DNA of 64,000 bases, taken from contig NZ_APVL01000008.1 in assembly GCF_000565285.1 (NCBI RefSeq), positions 176,023 through 240,022 on the forward strand. Reading direction: 5' to 3'. A program made the position numbers and the translations under genes. Each line of letters begins with the position of its first letter. Positions within the stretch are counted from its first letter, which is position 1. Shown here piece after piece: positions 55,025 through 63,003 of this stretch. The stretch is from Cytobacillus firmus DS1. GTDB lineage: Bacteria > Bacillota > Bacilli > Bacillales > Cytobacillaceae. The notes beneath the pieces were generated by a model. It did no database searches. It saw nothing but the letters and a program-made list of their open reading frames with translations, and was not told the origin of the DNA.

Positions 55025-55282
55025 AAGGCTGTTTTCTCAAGGTTTGTAGTTTTTTATATTATTTACTGAGTTGATTGGAGAGCGGAAGGTGCGAGATCCT
55101 CGAAAAGCATTCGCATTTTCTTCGTGAGGTGTTTACTCCAGGAAGCTTATTCAAAGTCCTGCGGGAGTGGCGGGACAGGTGAGACCCCGCAGACGCGCAG
55201 CGTCGAGGATGCTCACCGCCCGCCCCGCTGTTGGTTGAGCATCCTGGAGCGGAAGTCAACGACAACATTGATAGGCGAAAAC
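55025..55282. repeat. Repeat family R1, copy 2, with 60-bp internal insert
   Basis: The core spans GTTGATT (55070-55076) to AGTCAAC (55254-55260). Compared with copy 1, an extra 60 bases (55097-55156) lie after GCGAGA, flanked by TCCT on both sides (55097-55100 and 55157-55160). The insert itself holds CCTC/GAGG and CGAAAA/TTTTCTTCG complementary arms. A further substitution occurs after GCCCCGC. The flanks match copy 1. Confidence 0.82.
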
Positions 55283-55302
55283 AACAGGTTTGGCGCTATA
55301 TC

Positions 55303-55330
55303 TTGACAGTTACTGTATTTGAGATAAAAT
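55303..55330 (+). promoter_or_regulatory. Promoter for ypvA
   Basis: A perfect TTGACA (55303-55308), a 16-base spacer and TAAAAT (55325-55330), about 110 bases before the ypvA ATG. Confidence 0.6.
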
Positions 55331-55441
55331 TATATGATGTTCATTTGATTATTAACAGCTGATATATGAAATATTGATAGAACTGAATTCAGGAGCGTCT
55401 GGTTTATAGGCGCTTTAACTTTTTAATTACGGAGGGGTAGC

Positions 55442-57367
55442 ATGTCGAACCGAATGCCTTTTGCCGTATCCAAGAGCGAATCTTTTTATGAAAAGCTAAG
55501 TGAGTGGATCGGAGATGTTTTTTACGATATATTGCCTGATGCAGGATTTGAAATTCGGGATGAGCAAATATTTATGGCCTTTCAGCTGGAGAAAGCATTT
55601 AAAGACAAAAGTGTTATATTTGCTGAGGCAGGTGTAGGGACTGGGAAAACGATTGTTTATCTTTTATATGCAATCAGTTATGCAAGGTACATAAATAAAC
55701 CTGCTATTATCGCCTGTGCGGATGAGACTTTAATCGAGCAGCTTGTGAAAAAAGAAGGTGATATTGCCAAGCTGGAGAAAGCATTAGGGTTAAATATTGA
55801 TGTCAGACTGGCAAAATCGCGTGATCAGTATTTATGCCTAAACAAGCTGGACAAGCTCGTAGCAAATGATGTTCATGATCACTATAATCGAATTTTTGAT
55901 GATCTTCCGGATTTTGTTCAAACAGGCTCATCCATGCAAAAGTTTGAAAGATATGGTGACCGGAAAGATTACCCTGAATTGCCGGATGAGTATTGGAAAA
56001 ATGTCTCGTGGGATTCAATCCAGGACTGTTTCACTTGTGATAAGCGGCACCGCTGCGGTCAAACTCTCCATAGGGAATTTTACCGCAGCGCAAAAGACTT
56101 GATCATTTGTTCACACGATTTTTACATGGAGCATATCTGGACCAGGGAATCGAGAAAACGGGAAGGGCAGCTGCCTTTGCTTCCTGAAAGCTCATGTGTG
56201 GTTTTTGATGAAGGCCATTTGCTGGAATATGCTTCTCAAAAGGCTTTGACATATCGTTTTTCCGAGCAGATTCTGGAATCTATCTTAACAAGGCTCATGG
56301 CGAATGATGTACGTGAAAAAACGTTAAATATCATTGAAGATGCTATTTACCAGAATGAGCATTTCTTTCTGAAACTGTCCATGTCTGCTTCGGGTGACAC
56401 TGGTTCTGACAAGAAAACGATTGAAAAAACTGCAGATGTAATGAAAGAAGGACGTAAACTGCAGGACTTGATCAATACACTTGAGGAAGAATTAGTATTT
56501 GAAAGCGAAATGTACGTCATCAATGAATATGACTTAAAAATTGTTGAAGAATATCTTGAGCAAATCTCATATTCACTTTCATTGTTCCTTAAGGATTTAA
56601 AAGGAATTACCTGGTTTGAAGAGAATGACGGGGAAAGAACCCTGGTTATCATGCCTAGAATGGTAGAGGATATTATGCGGGAAGAAGTATTTTCCCAGAA
56701 GAAGCCGTTTGTATTCTCCTCAGCAACATTGTCTGAGAATAAATCCTTTGATTATATGGCAAAAAGCCTGGGAGTAGATGATTATCTATCCTTTACCGTA
56801 GATTCCCCGTTCGACTATGAAGAAAATATGGTCATTCGCATGCCGGAATTTGCAGAGGGATCAGGCACAGCGAAAATGGAATACATTCTCGAACAAGTTA
56901 AGGCAACAGAAGGACGTGCTTTAGTATTATTCAACAGTTCTTCTGAGCTGGCAGAATTCAAAGCCTTTGTTTCAGGGAAAATAAGTGTGCCGGTCTTTTT
57001 TGAAGGGGATGCAGAGATCAGCAGCCTCGTATCGAATTTCCAGAATGATGAACATTCAGTCCTCTGCTCTGTTCATTTATGGGAAGGTCTTGATATACCG
57101 GGCAGATCCCTGGAGAATGTGCTTATTTATGGTCTCCCATTCCCTCCGCACGATCCGGTCTTTACGGCCAAAAGGGAAGGCTCGGCCGATCCTTTCAAAG
57201 AGGTTGATCTGCCATATATGATTCTGCGGTTAAGGCAGGGGATTGGAAGATTAATTAGAACACATGAAGACAAAGGGACCGTTCATATTCTGATGAATAA
57301 AAATGAAAATCCTGAAGTGCGCGAAATGATAAAAAAGGTTCTGCCTGCAGAGCCTGTAACAAGCTGA
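55442..57367 (+). CDS. ypvA: DinG/XPD-family helicase YpvA with Fe-S cysteines
   Basis: A 641-residue superfamily 2 helicase: Walker A AGVGTGKT (63-70), DEGH (255-258), and the C-terminal RQGIGRLIR motif. Four cysteines between motifs I and II (C131; C195, C198, C204 in CFTCDKRHRC) match the [4Fe-4S] site of XPD/DinG helicases. It has no exonuclease domain, unlike the dinG gene at 23659. RBS GGAGGGG. It corresponds to B. subtilis YpvA; a DNA repair or replication-conflict role is inferred from the family. Confidence 0.9.
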   Translation: MSNRMPFAVSKSESFYEKLSEWIGDVFYDILPDAGFEIRDEQIFMAFQLEKAFKDKSVIFAEAGVGTGKTIVYLLYAISYARYINKPAIIACADETLIEQLVKKEGDIAKLEKALGLNIDVRLAKSRDQYLCLNKLDKLVANDVHDHYNRIFDDLPDFVQTGSSMQKFERYGDRKDYPELPDEYWKNVSWDSIQDCFTCDKRHRCGQTLHREFYRSAKDLIICSHDFYMEHIWTRESRKREGQLPLLPESSCVVFDEGHLLEYASQKALTYRFSEQILESILTRLMANDVREKTLNIIEDAIYQNEHFFLKLSMSASGDTGSDKKTIEKTADVMKEGRKLQDLINTLEEELVFESEMYVINEYDLKIVEEYLEQISYSLSLFLKDLKGITWFEENDGERTLVIMPRMVEDIMREEVFSQKKPFVFSSATLSENKSFDYMAKSLGVDDYLSFTVDSPFDYEENMVIRMPEFAEGSGTAKMEYILEQVKATEGRALVLFNSSSELAEFKAFVSGKISVPVFFEGDAEISSLVSNFQNDEHSVLCSVHLWEGLDIPGRSLENVLIYGLPFPPHDPVFTAKREGSADPFKEVDLPYMILRLRQGIGRLIRTHEDKGTVHILMNKNENPEVREMIKKVLPAEPVTS

Positions 57368-57370
57368 ACT

Positions 57371-57404
57371 AAGGCAGTGCCCAAGCGGGCGCTGCCTTCC
57401 TTTT
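57371..57404 (+). terminator. Terminator after ypvA
   Basis: AAGGCAGTGCCC (57371-57382) pairs with GGGCGCTGCCTT (57387-57398) around AAGC, then CCTTTT. Repeat R2 copy B starts at the next base. Confidence 0.85.
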
Positions 57405-57752
57405 AAAAGATAAGAAAGTATATAATTTTTGAATGTCGATAACTGTCTAGTGCAAGCAGCCTACCCCCTCGAGGTCACAAGCTTGTCTAGTAGCGGCTTC
57501 TAGGGACTCGGGGTCATAAGCCGTTTCCTTTCAGAAGGAAAAACGCCTTCTTACAGGAACCGTCTTATGCCTGTCGTCCCTGGGCAGTCGCCTCCACATT
57601 TACTACAATCCTCCAAAAAGGCAAAGAAAGCCTTTCCGGGAGGCTCGTCTTGTGCTTGAGGCCCCCAGGATGGGGGTCATGCAGACGTTGCCACAGGACG
57701 TGGCGCTTTTAGTCTGCGTTCCTTCGTGGGCAAGGCGCTTCCGCTTTTCTTA
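57405..57752 (+). repeat. Repeat family R2, copy B
   Basis: A 348-base element between convergent ypvA and the DUF59 gene. It starts AAAAGATAAGAAAGTATATA and ends GCGCTTCCGCTTTTCTTA. It has one copy of the segment that is duplicated in copy A. Its last three bases are the stop codon (TAA on the minus strand) of the DUF59 gene. Confidence 0.85.
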
Positions 57753-58049
57753 ACCTCTCAACAGCTGATTTGCTTCGGGTGTCATGCGAGCAGGAGTCCA
57801 GGCAGGCTCCCAGACAAGGTTAACCTCTACATCTGAAAATAGCTCCAGATCTTCAATGCAATATTTAACTCCACTGACTATACTGTCATGCAGCGGGCAT
57901 CCCGGTGTTGTAAGAGTCATGGTAATAACTGCCTTGCCGCCACCGGGAAAATTAATATCATAAATAAGGCCCAAATCAACCACGTTTATATTCAATTCAG
58001 GATCCATAACTCTTTTTAGATTGCTGAGAACCACTTCTTTTCGATTCAT
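57750..58049 (-). CDS. DUF59 (MIP18-type) metal-sulfur cluster assembly factor
   Basis: A 99-residue protein of the PaaD/SufT-like DUF59 family: VMDPELNINVVDLGLIYDI (about 14-32), then TLTTPGCPLHDSI with the conserved cysteine near 51. Such proteins assist Fe-S cluster delivery. It is the last gene of a minus-strand cluster with an oxidase-like membrane protein and two DUF2249 proteins. Its TAA stop coincides with the terminus of repeat R2 copy B. Confidence 0.9.
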   Translation of the reverse strand: MNRKEVVLSNLKRVMDPELNINVVDLGLIYDINFPGGGKAVITMTLTTPGCPLHDSIVSGVKYCIEDLELFSDVEVNLVWEPAWTPARMTPEANQLLRG

Positions 58050-58060
58050 GTTAATTCCCC

Positions 58061-59311
58061 CTATTGTTTTAATACAGTAATAATCAAATAACAGAAAACA
58101 ATGCTGGCTCCAGCCGTTACAATCTGGCCGGATAGGAACAGGGCGGGCTGTTCACATACGATGGAGACTGTCACACTGAGTATACCGAGAATGAAAGCTG
58201 AAAGAACCGGAATGGATGCCTTGTCATTCATCATATCTTTGAGAGAAGGTACACTCCGTTTGCCGATCTCTTTGCTGTATTTCCAGGTCCACCATAAGAA
58301 TGGCACGATTTTAAATAGATAACCGAGAATGCTCAAAGCTACCCAAAGCATGAGGTATGCAAATACGAGATATCCAACTGTATTTTGAAAGCTTCCAATT
58401 AGAGAGCTTATGAATGCTCCCAGGTGGATTGTCAGTCCTGCAGGTATGGCGAGAAGAGCAAATCGGAATGAATAATCGAGCTTTTTCTTTACTCTTTTCT
58501 GCAGGATTTGCAGCATGTGGCAGGTGAAGAATGCAAATCCGCAAGACAGGATCATTAATGCAATAGTTAAAAGCGAATTATTCCCGGTGAAAAAAGAAAT
58601 AACTGCCGCTGCCAGCCCTGCTGCATAAACCATAAACACATATTTGGCAGGCTTCATGCTGTAGCCATGGGACAATGAAAACATGGGAACCATTTTATAG
58701 GAAAATCCAAAAATCAGAAGTGTAAACCAGCCTGCCGTTCCAAGCAGTATGTGGCTTTTAAAGACTGCTTGATAATGGCCGGAAATAAATCCGGTTTTCA
58801 TGCTGAAGACCATAAGGATTCCCAATAGAATTGCAGATAACAGGCTAATCAGTGCAGTTCCTACGAAAAGAGTCAGTACATTGGGCTTTGCCTGCTGCCT
58901 TAAAGTCATGTACATTTGCAGCAGAAACATTAAGATGCCTGTTAAAGTAATGAGCCCGGGCAGCATTGCACCCGCCGGATTATGAAATAAACTGTGAGCA
59001 AAATATAATATTCCAAAGGCGGTTACAGTAAATTGTATAAATCCAAATCTTTCATTCCAAATAGGGGTAAGAAAGGCCACCGGAACGAGCTGATACATGG
59101 CTCCCATTGCTGTCATCAGCGCCCAGCCCAATATAAACAAATGAGCCGCTGACCAAATGGCGGGGATACGAAATTGACTGTTAATTATGGATTCCCCCTG
59201 AAAAAGAATGAGCGCCATAGATCCTATTAAGCAGAGTAAGCTGAAAAGAATAAATGAAAAAGGAAGTTTGATATTGGTCTCATTTTTTGTATTGGCCAGC
59301 AACGGGATCAC
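58061..59311 (-). CDS. Polytopic membrane protein resembling heme-copper oxidase subunit I / NnrS-type proteins
   Basis: A 416-residue protein with about 12 predicted helices. Histidines at conserved-looking helix positions (H57 in AAHLFILGW, H106, H179, H187 in FKSHILLGTAGWF, H215 in SLSHGY) suggest heme or metal binding, as in heme-copper oxidase subunit I and NnrS-like proteins linked to nitric oxide. It clusters with DUF2249 and DUF59 genes, a combination I associate with NO/nitrite metabolism in Bacillaceae. The precise function is not known to me. Confidence 0.65.
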   Translation of the reverse strand: MIPLLANTKNETNIKLPFSFILFSLLCLIGSMALILFQGESIINSQFRIPAIWSAAHLFILGWALMTAMGAMYQLVPVAFLTPIWNERFGFIQFTVTAFGILYFAHSLFHNPAGAMLPGLITLTGILMFLLQMYMTLRQQAKPNVLTLFVGTALISLLSAILLGILMVFSMKTGFISGHYQAVFKSHILLGTAGWFTLLIFGFSYKMVPMFSLSHGYSMKPAKYVFMVYAAGLAAAVISFFTGNNSLLTIALMILSCGFAFFTCHMLQILQKRVKKKLDYSFRFALLAIPAGLTIHLGAFISSLIGSFQNTVGYLVFAYLMLWVALSILGYLFKIVPFLWWTWKYSKEIGKRSVPSLKDMMNDKASIPVLSAFILGILSVTVSIVCEQPALFLSGQIVTAGASIVFCYLIITVLKQ

Positions 59312-59315
59312 CTGC

Positions 59316-59522
59316 TTATTTTTTAATTTCTATTAAAAAGCTTCCGTCTTCCTGTTCGGCAGTTACATATCTGCAGCCCATTTCGTCCAGCTGTTCATAA
59401 AGAAACATGGGCCGTCTGTCATTTATAATTGATAATGTTTCTCCCTCTGGCAGATCTTCAAGAGCCGCGAGTGTTCTCATCATCGGCTGAGGCGGTTCCA
59501 GCCCCCGGTTATCCAGCTTCAT
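59316..59522 (-). CDS. DUF2249 domain protein (first of two)
   Basis: A 68-residue SirA/TusA-like small protein: MKLDNRGLEPPQPMMRTLAA, then GETLSIINDRRPMFLYEQL and a final DGSFLIEIKK strand. The DNRGLEPPQP start is typical for DUF2249. It overlaps the upstream DUF2249 gene by 4 bases and precedes the oxidase-like gene. The usual TusA cysteine is absent, so sulfur transfer is unlikely. Confidence 0.82.
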   Translation of the reverse strand: MKLDNRGLEPPQPMMRTLAALEDLPEGETLSIINDRRPMFLYEQLDEMGCRYVTAEQEDGSFLIEIKK

Positions 59523-59761
59523 TTTGACGCACCTCTCTTAGTAAAGGTCACTTTCCAATGCTTCTTTTCAATTTCTTCAGCTTTATATTCAAACCCTTTA
59601 GCCTTTAATACCCCAAAAAGAGGGATGGGCTTAAACGGGGCATGAAGGATAAAAACATCATCGATATCAAGTTCAGCAATCGTCGACATGATTTTTTGAA
59701 ACGGCTCCAATTTATTTTTTAAATCCTCTCTTACATCAAGTTCAATAACTTTGTTTTCCAT
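59519..59761 (-). CDS. DUF2249 domain protein (second of two)
   Basis: An 80-residue soluble protein: VIELDVREDLKNKLEPFQKI, then ILHAPFKPIPLFGVLKAKGF and KHWKVTFTKRG. This pattern (LDVR...P..I, hapfeP.PL...l...G) is the DUF2249 fold. It is the first gene of the minus-strand cluster; a GGAGAGAGA RBS precedes the ATG, and an Fnr/Crp-like site lies ~120 bases upstream. It overlaps the next gene by ATGA. Confidence 0.82.
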   Translation of the reverse strand: MENKVIELDVREDLKNKLEPFQKIMSTIAELDIDDVFILHAPFKPIPLFGVLKAKGFEYKAEEIEKKHWKVTFTKRGASK

Positions 59762-59853
59762 TCTAATCTCTCTCCTTCAATCGGCTGATGGATTAAAATA
59801 ATTGTCAATAACTGAAAATCACCTGCCAGTGAGAATTGTTATTAATTACTTTA

Positions 59854-59896
59854 AGTTTAACAGCGTGAGCTTTTCAAATAAGTGACATATATCATA
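59854..59896 (-). promoter_or_regulatory. Fnr/Crp-type site and promoter of the DUF2249 cluster
   Basis: AGTGA-CATATA-TCATA (59881-59896) matches TGTGA-N6-TCACA at eight of ten positions. If it is centred at -41.5, the -10 box should lie at 59859-59854, where the minus strand reads TAAACT (four of six matches). This is the class II activator layout typical for anaerobic or NO-responsive Fnr-family control. Confidence 0.5.
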
Positions 59897-59935
59897 TTGC
59901 GAAGAACAATTTTAAAATTTACAACTCAAATGAAC

Positions 59936-59967
59936 AAAAAAATCCGCAGATGCTTACTCTGCGGATT
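59936..59967 (-). terminator. Terminator after the 46-residue zinc-ribbon gene (minus strand)
   Basis: AATCCGCAGA (59941-59950) pairs with TCTGCGGATT (59958-59967); on the minus strand TTTTTTT follows. The gene's TAA stop is in the loop. Confidence 0.88.
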
Positions 59968-60094
59968 CTTTCTGTTCTTCCATACATTCAAAACAGATGG
60001 TTTCATTTTTTTCATTATGGACTCCGTTGAAGAATCCATCAAGACAGTAAAGGTCTTTCCCGCAAACAGCGCAGATGCCTACTAATTCTTTCAT
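59954..60094 (-). CDS. 46-residue zinc-ribbon-like protein
   Basis: Starts MKELVGICAVCGKDLYCLDG and ends CFECMEEQKESAE. Two CxxC pairs (C8/C11 and C34/C37) make a probable zinc ribbon; a further cysteine is at 17. GGGAGTGA lies just upstream of the ATG. It begins 2 bases after the MFS gene stop, so both are on one mRNA. Its stop is inside a strong terminator. No family name is known to me; similar tiny Cys-rich proteins are common in Bacillaceae. Confidence 0.75.
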   Translation of the reverse strand: MKELVGICAVCGKDLYCLDGFFNGVHNEKNETICFECMEEQKESAE

Positions 60095-60096
60095 TT

Positions 60097-61257
60097 TCAG
60101 TCACTCCCGCTTTTTAATATTTGAGGGCTTCTCTTTTTAAAGTATATCGACATGCCGCATACCGTTAACAATAAAATGGCTGAGGCGATTATAAAACCTG
60201 TATCGAATGTTACTCCTAAGAAACCTAATATGGTGGAACCGGCTACCACGCCTAATGAAAAAAAGGCATAGAAGAGGCCAAATGCCTTACCTCTTGTTTT
60301 TTCAGTTGTATGATTGGCAATAAGGGCATTAATGGATGGGAATAGAAGAGCAAACCCGGTGCCGTAAAGAACCATGCAAAAAAACATGAAACCAAGAGAA
60401 GATGCTGAACTTAGCAGGATTAATGCAATTCCAATGATCAGCATTCCGGTAAGCATGCTATTGTGATGTTTATACTTATCAAAGATTTTATTAATGGGCA
60501 GCAGAAAAATAAGAATTGCAGTTATTCCAAAAGTGCTTAATAAAATCCCGCTGAACATCGCATCAATTTGCAGAGCTTTTACCTGAAGAGGAAGAAGGTA
60601 GGCAAGTGTCCCTTGAGCAAACATGAGAGAAAAGGCTCCTAAATAGCTTGCTGTGAGCATAGGATTCTTAAGTAATGGAAGCATTTTCTCATGGGAGCTC
60701 TCTTTTTTTACATTTTTCAGAGTTCCTGCCGGCAGAAACAGAAAGGCGAGGACTGCGCTGCTGATCATGGTTGCCGCTATAATTAAAAAGACCCAGTTTA
60801 TAGTGTAATTGGAAGCAATCACTGCCCCAAAAGCGGGCCCTATAATGGCTGAACAGCCGACAGCAGCGCCTGAAACAGCCATTTTTCTGCCTTGTTTTTC
60901 TGAATTTCCGAGGTTTGAAATGACTGTAAAAGCCGCAGGGACCAGGAAGCCTCCAAATAACCCGTGAAAAAATCTTACTGAAATTAAATGCAGGGGTGAT
61001 TCAGCAAATGTATACAGTACTAATATAATTCCAGTTAAGGTTAGGCCGGACACCAGAACCCTTTTTGCTCCGCTTTTATCGATCCAATAACCGGCTAAAA
61101 TATTGCCTATCATATTCGAGAAGGAATACATCCCAACAATCATCCCCGCAAATGCGGGTGATGGATTATATGTCATCGCAAACGGGCTCATTATAGGAAG
61201 CTGTGAAAATGTATCAATAAATGCTGCAATAACGATAAAGTAAATCAAATATTTCAT
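60097..61257 (-). CDS. Major facilitator superfamily transporter
   Basis: A 386-residue protein with 12 predicted helices in two halves. The MFS loop motif between helices 2 and 3 appears as GYWIDKSGAKRVLVSG (about 56-71). Length and layout resemble drug/multidrug H+ antiporters of the DHA1 type, but the substrate is unknown. Upstream it is divergent from the M32 peptidase gene; downstream it is followed after 2 bases by the zinc-ribbon gene. Confidence 0.88.
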   Translation of the reverse strand: MKYLIYFIVIAAFIDTFSQLPIMSPFAMTYNPSPAFAGMIVGMYSFSNMIGNILAGYWIDKSGAKRVLVSGLTLTGIILVLYTFAESPLHLISVRFFHGLFGGFLVPAAFTVISNLGNSEKQGRKMAVSGAAVGCSAIIGPAFGAVIASNYTINWVFLIIAATMISSAVLAFLFLPAGTLKNVKKESSHEKMLPLLKNPMLTASYLGAFSLMFAQGTLAYLLPLQVKALQIDAMFSGILLSTFGITAILIFLLPINKIFDKYKHHNSMLTGMLIIGIALILLSSASSLGFMFFCMVLYGTGFALLFPSINALIANHTTEKTRGKAFGLFYAFFSLGVVAGSTILGFLGVTFDTGFIIASAILLLTVCGMSIYFKKRSPQILKSGSD

Positions 61258-61426
61258 TCTATCTCACTTTCCGGTTAGTTCACTTTTTCACCATTATAAC
61301 TCTTTGGCAGCCAGGTGAAAAAGAAAAACAGCCAATGGAACAAGAATAAGAAAAAGATTATAGAAACTGCCTTTTCAGAAAAATATGATAAAATGATACT
61401 GTAATAGATATAAAGGGGGAAAAATT

Positions 61427-62938
61427 GTGGCAGAATCACTTAAACAGACAGAACAGCAATTCCTTGATTATGTCAAAAAAATGACAGCCTATAATGAAGC
61501 CATCGGGCTGATGTATTGGGATATGAGGACAGGCGCGCCCAAGCAGGGGATGGAACAGCGCTCCGAAGTGATTGGAATGATCTCTTCAGAAGTTTTCAGA
61601 ATGTCCACTTCTGAGGAAATGGCAGCATACATAGCTAAACTTTCCGGCCGGGAAAATCTTTCTGAAATAACTTTGAAAACACTGGGAGAATGTAAAAAGG
61701 ATTATGACCGGAACAAAAAAATTCCTGCAGAGGAATATACTGAATATGTCATCCTGCAATCCAAGGCTGAAAGTATTTGGGAAGATGCAAAGGCAAGCTC
61801 AGATTTTGAAATGTTCCAGCCTTATTTGGAAAAGCTTGTTGAAATGAATAAAAGATTCATTTCTTATTGGGGATATGAAGGAAACAAATATAATACTCTG
61901 CTGGATATGTACGAACCTGGTGTCACTGTTGAAACGCTTGATCAGGTGTTCGGGAAGCTGAGGGAAAAAATTGTTCCGCTTGTTCAGCAAATTTCTGAAT
62001 CACAAAATAAACCGGAAACCAGCTTTTTATTTAAACATTTTTCCAAGGACAAACAGCGGGATTTCAGTCTTAAAGTTCTTGATCAAATGGGCTATAACTT
62101 TAAAGCAGGACGTCTCGATGAAACCGTTCATCCTTTTGCAACAGGTTTAAATCCCGGTGATGTCCGAGTGACCACTAAATATGATGAAACTGATTTCCGG
62201 ACAGCTGTTTTTGGAACGATTCATGAAGGCGGGCATGCGCTTTATGAACAAAATATTTCTTCTGACCTGGTAGGAACTCCGCTATGCTCTGGAACATCCA
62301 TGGGAATTCATGAATCACAGTCATTATTTTATGAAAACTTTGTCGGAAGACATCTTTCTTTCTGGAAAAAGAATTATGACCTCCTTAAAGAATATGCAAG
62401 CGGTCAATTTGATGATGTGTCAATAGGTGCTTTTTATCGTGCCATTAATGAATCAAGGCCTTCTTTAATCCGTATTGAAGCAGACGAATTAACATATCCG
62501 CTTCATATCATCATCCGTTATGAAATTGAAAAAGGCTTGTTTAACGATGAAATTGAAGTTAAAGACCTTCCAGCAATCTGGAATGAAAAATATGAACAAT
62601 ACTTGGGAGTAAAGCCTGAAAATAACGGAGAAGGCGTTCTGCAGGATGTTCACTGGGCAGGGGGAAGCTTCGGTTATTTCCCTTCATATGCTTTGGGATA
62701 CATGTATGCAGCGCAGCTGAAAAACAGCATGTTAAAGGACTTGCCAAATTATGATGAATTGCTTGAAGAGGGTAATTTACTGCCAATCAAAGAATGGTTC
62801 ACTAAGAATGTGCACCAGTTCGGCAAAATGAAAAAACCGCTTGAAATCTTAAATGATGTAACCGGAGAAGGCCTGAATGCCCAGCATTTAATTGATTATC
62901 TGTATGATAAGTACGGCAAGGTGTATGAGCTGAAATAA
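61427..62938 (+). CDS. ypwA: M32 family metallocarboxypeptidase (YpwA)
   Basis: A 503-residue thermostable-carboxypeptidase-1-type enzyme that removes C-terminal residues from peptides in the cytoplasm. The zinc site is H266-E-G-G-H270 with E296 (HESQSLFYEN) as third ligand; NESRPSLIRIEADELTYPLH and VHWAGGSFGYFPSYALG are family blocks. GTG at 61427 with AAAGGGGGA upstream gives MAESLKQTEQQF. B. subtilis YpwA follows ypvA; here a minus-strand cluster lies between them. Confidence 0.94.
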   Translation: MAESLKQTEQQFLDYVKKMTAYNEAIGLMYWDMRTGAPKQGMEQRSEVIGMISSEVFRMSTSEEMAAYIAKLSGRENLSEITLKTLGECKKDYDRNKKIPAEEYTEYVILQSKAESIWEDAKASSDFEMFQPYLEKLVEMNKRFISYWGYEGNKYNTLLDMYEPGVTVETLDQVFGKLREKIVPLVQQISESQNKPETSFLFKHFSKDKQRDFSLKVLDQMGYNFKAGRLDETVHPFATGLNPGDVRVTTKYDETDFRTAVFGTIHEGGHALYEQNISSDLVGTPLCSGTSMGIHESQSLFYENFVGRHLSFWKKNYDLLKEYASGQFDDVSIGAFYRAINESRPSLIRIEADELTYPLHIIIRYEIEKGLFNDEIEVKDLPAIWNEKYEQYLGVKPENNGEGVLQDVHWAGGSFGYFPSYALGYMYAAQLKNSMLKDLPNYDELLEEGNLLPIKEWFTKNVHQFGKMKKPLEILNDVTGEGLNAQHLIDYLYDKYGKVYELK

Positions 62939-62957
62939 GTGTTTAATCATAATTTTT

Positions 62958-62987
62958 GTAAGAGGGTGGTCTCAGCCATCCTCTTAC
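62958..62987. repeat. Inverted repeat between ypwA and the EamA gene
   Basis: GTAAGAGG (62958-62965) and TGG pair with CCA and CCTCTTAC (62980-62987), with two mismatches. No T run follows, so it is not a standard terminator. It lies just before the EamA RBS (GGAGAG). Confidence 0.6.
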
Positions 62988-63003
62988 TTCATGGAGAGAC
63001 ATA

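Noticed and set aside
59882..60085. Plus-strand open frame across the DUF2249 promoter and zinc-ribbon gene
   Set aside because: It has no RBS and overlaps a convincing minus-strand gene and terminator.
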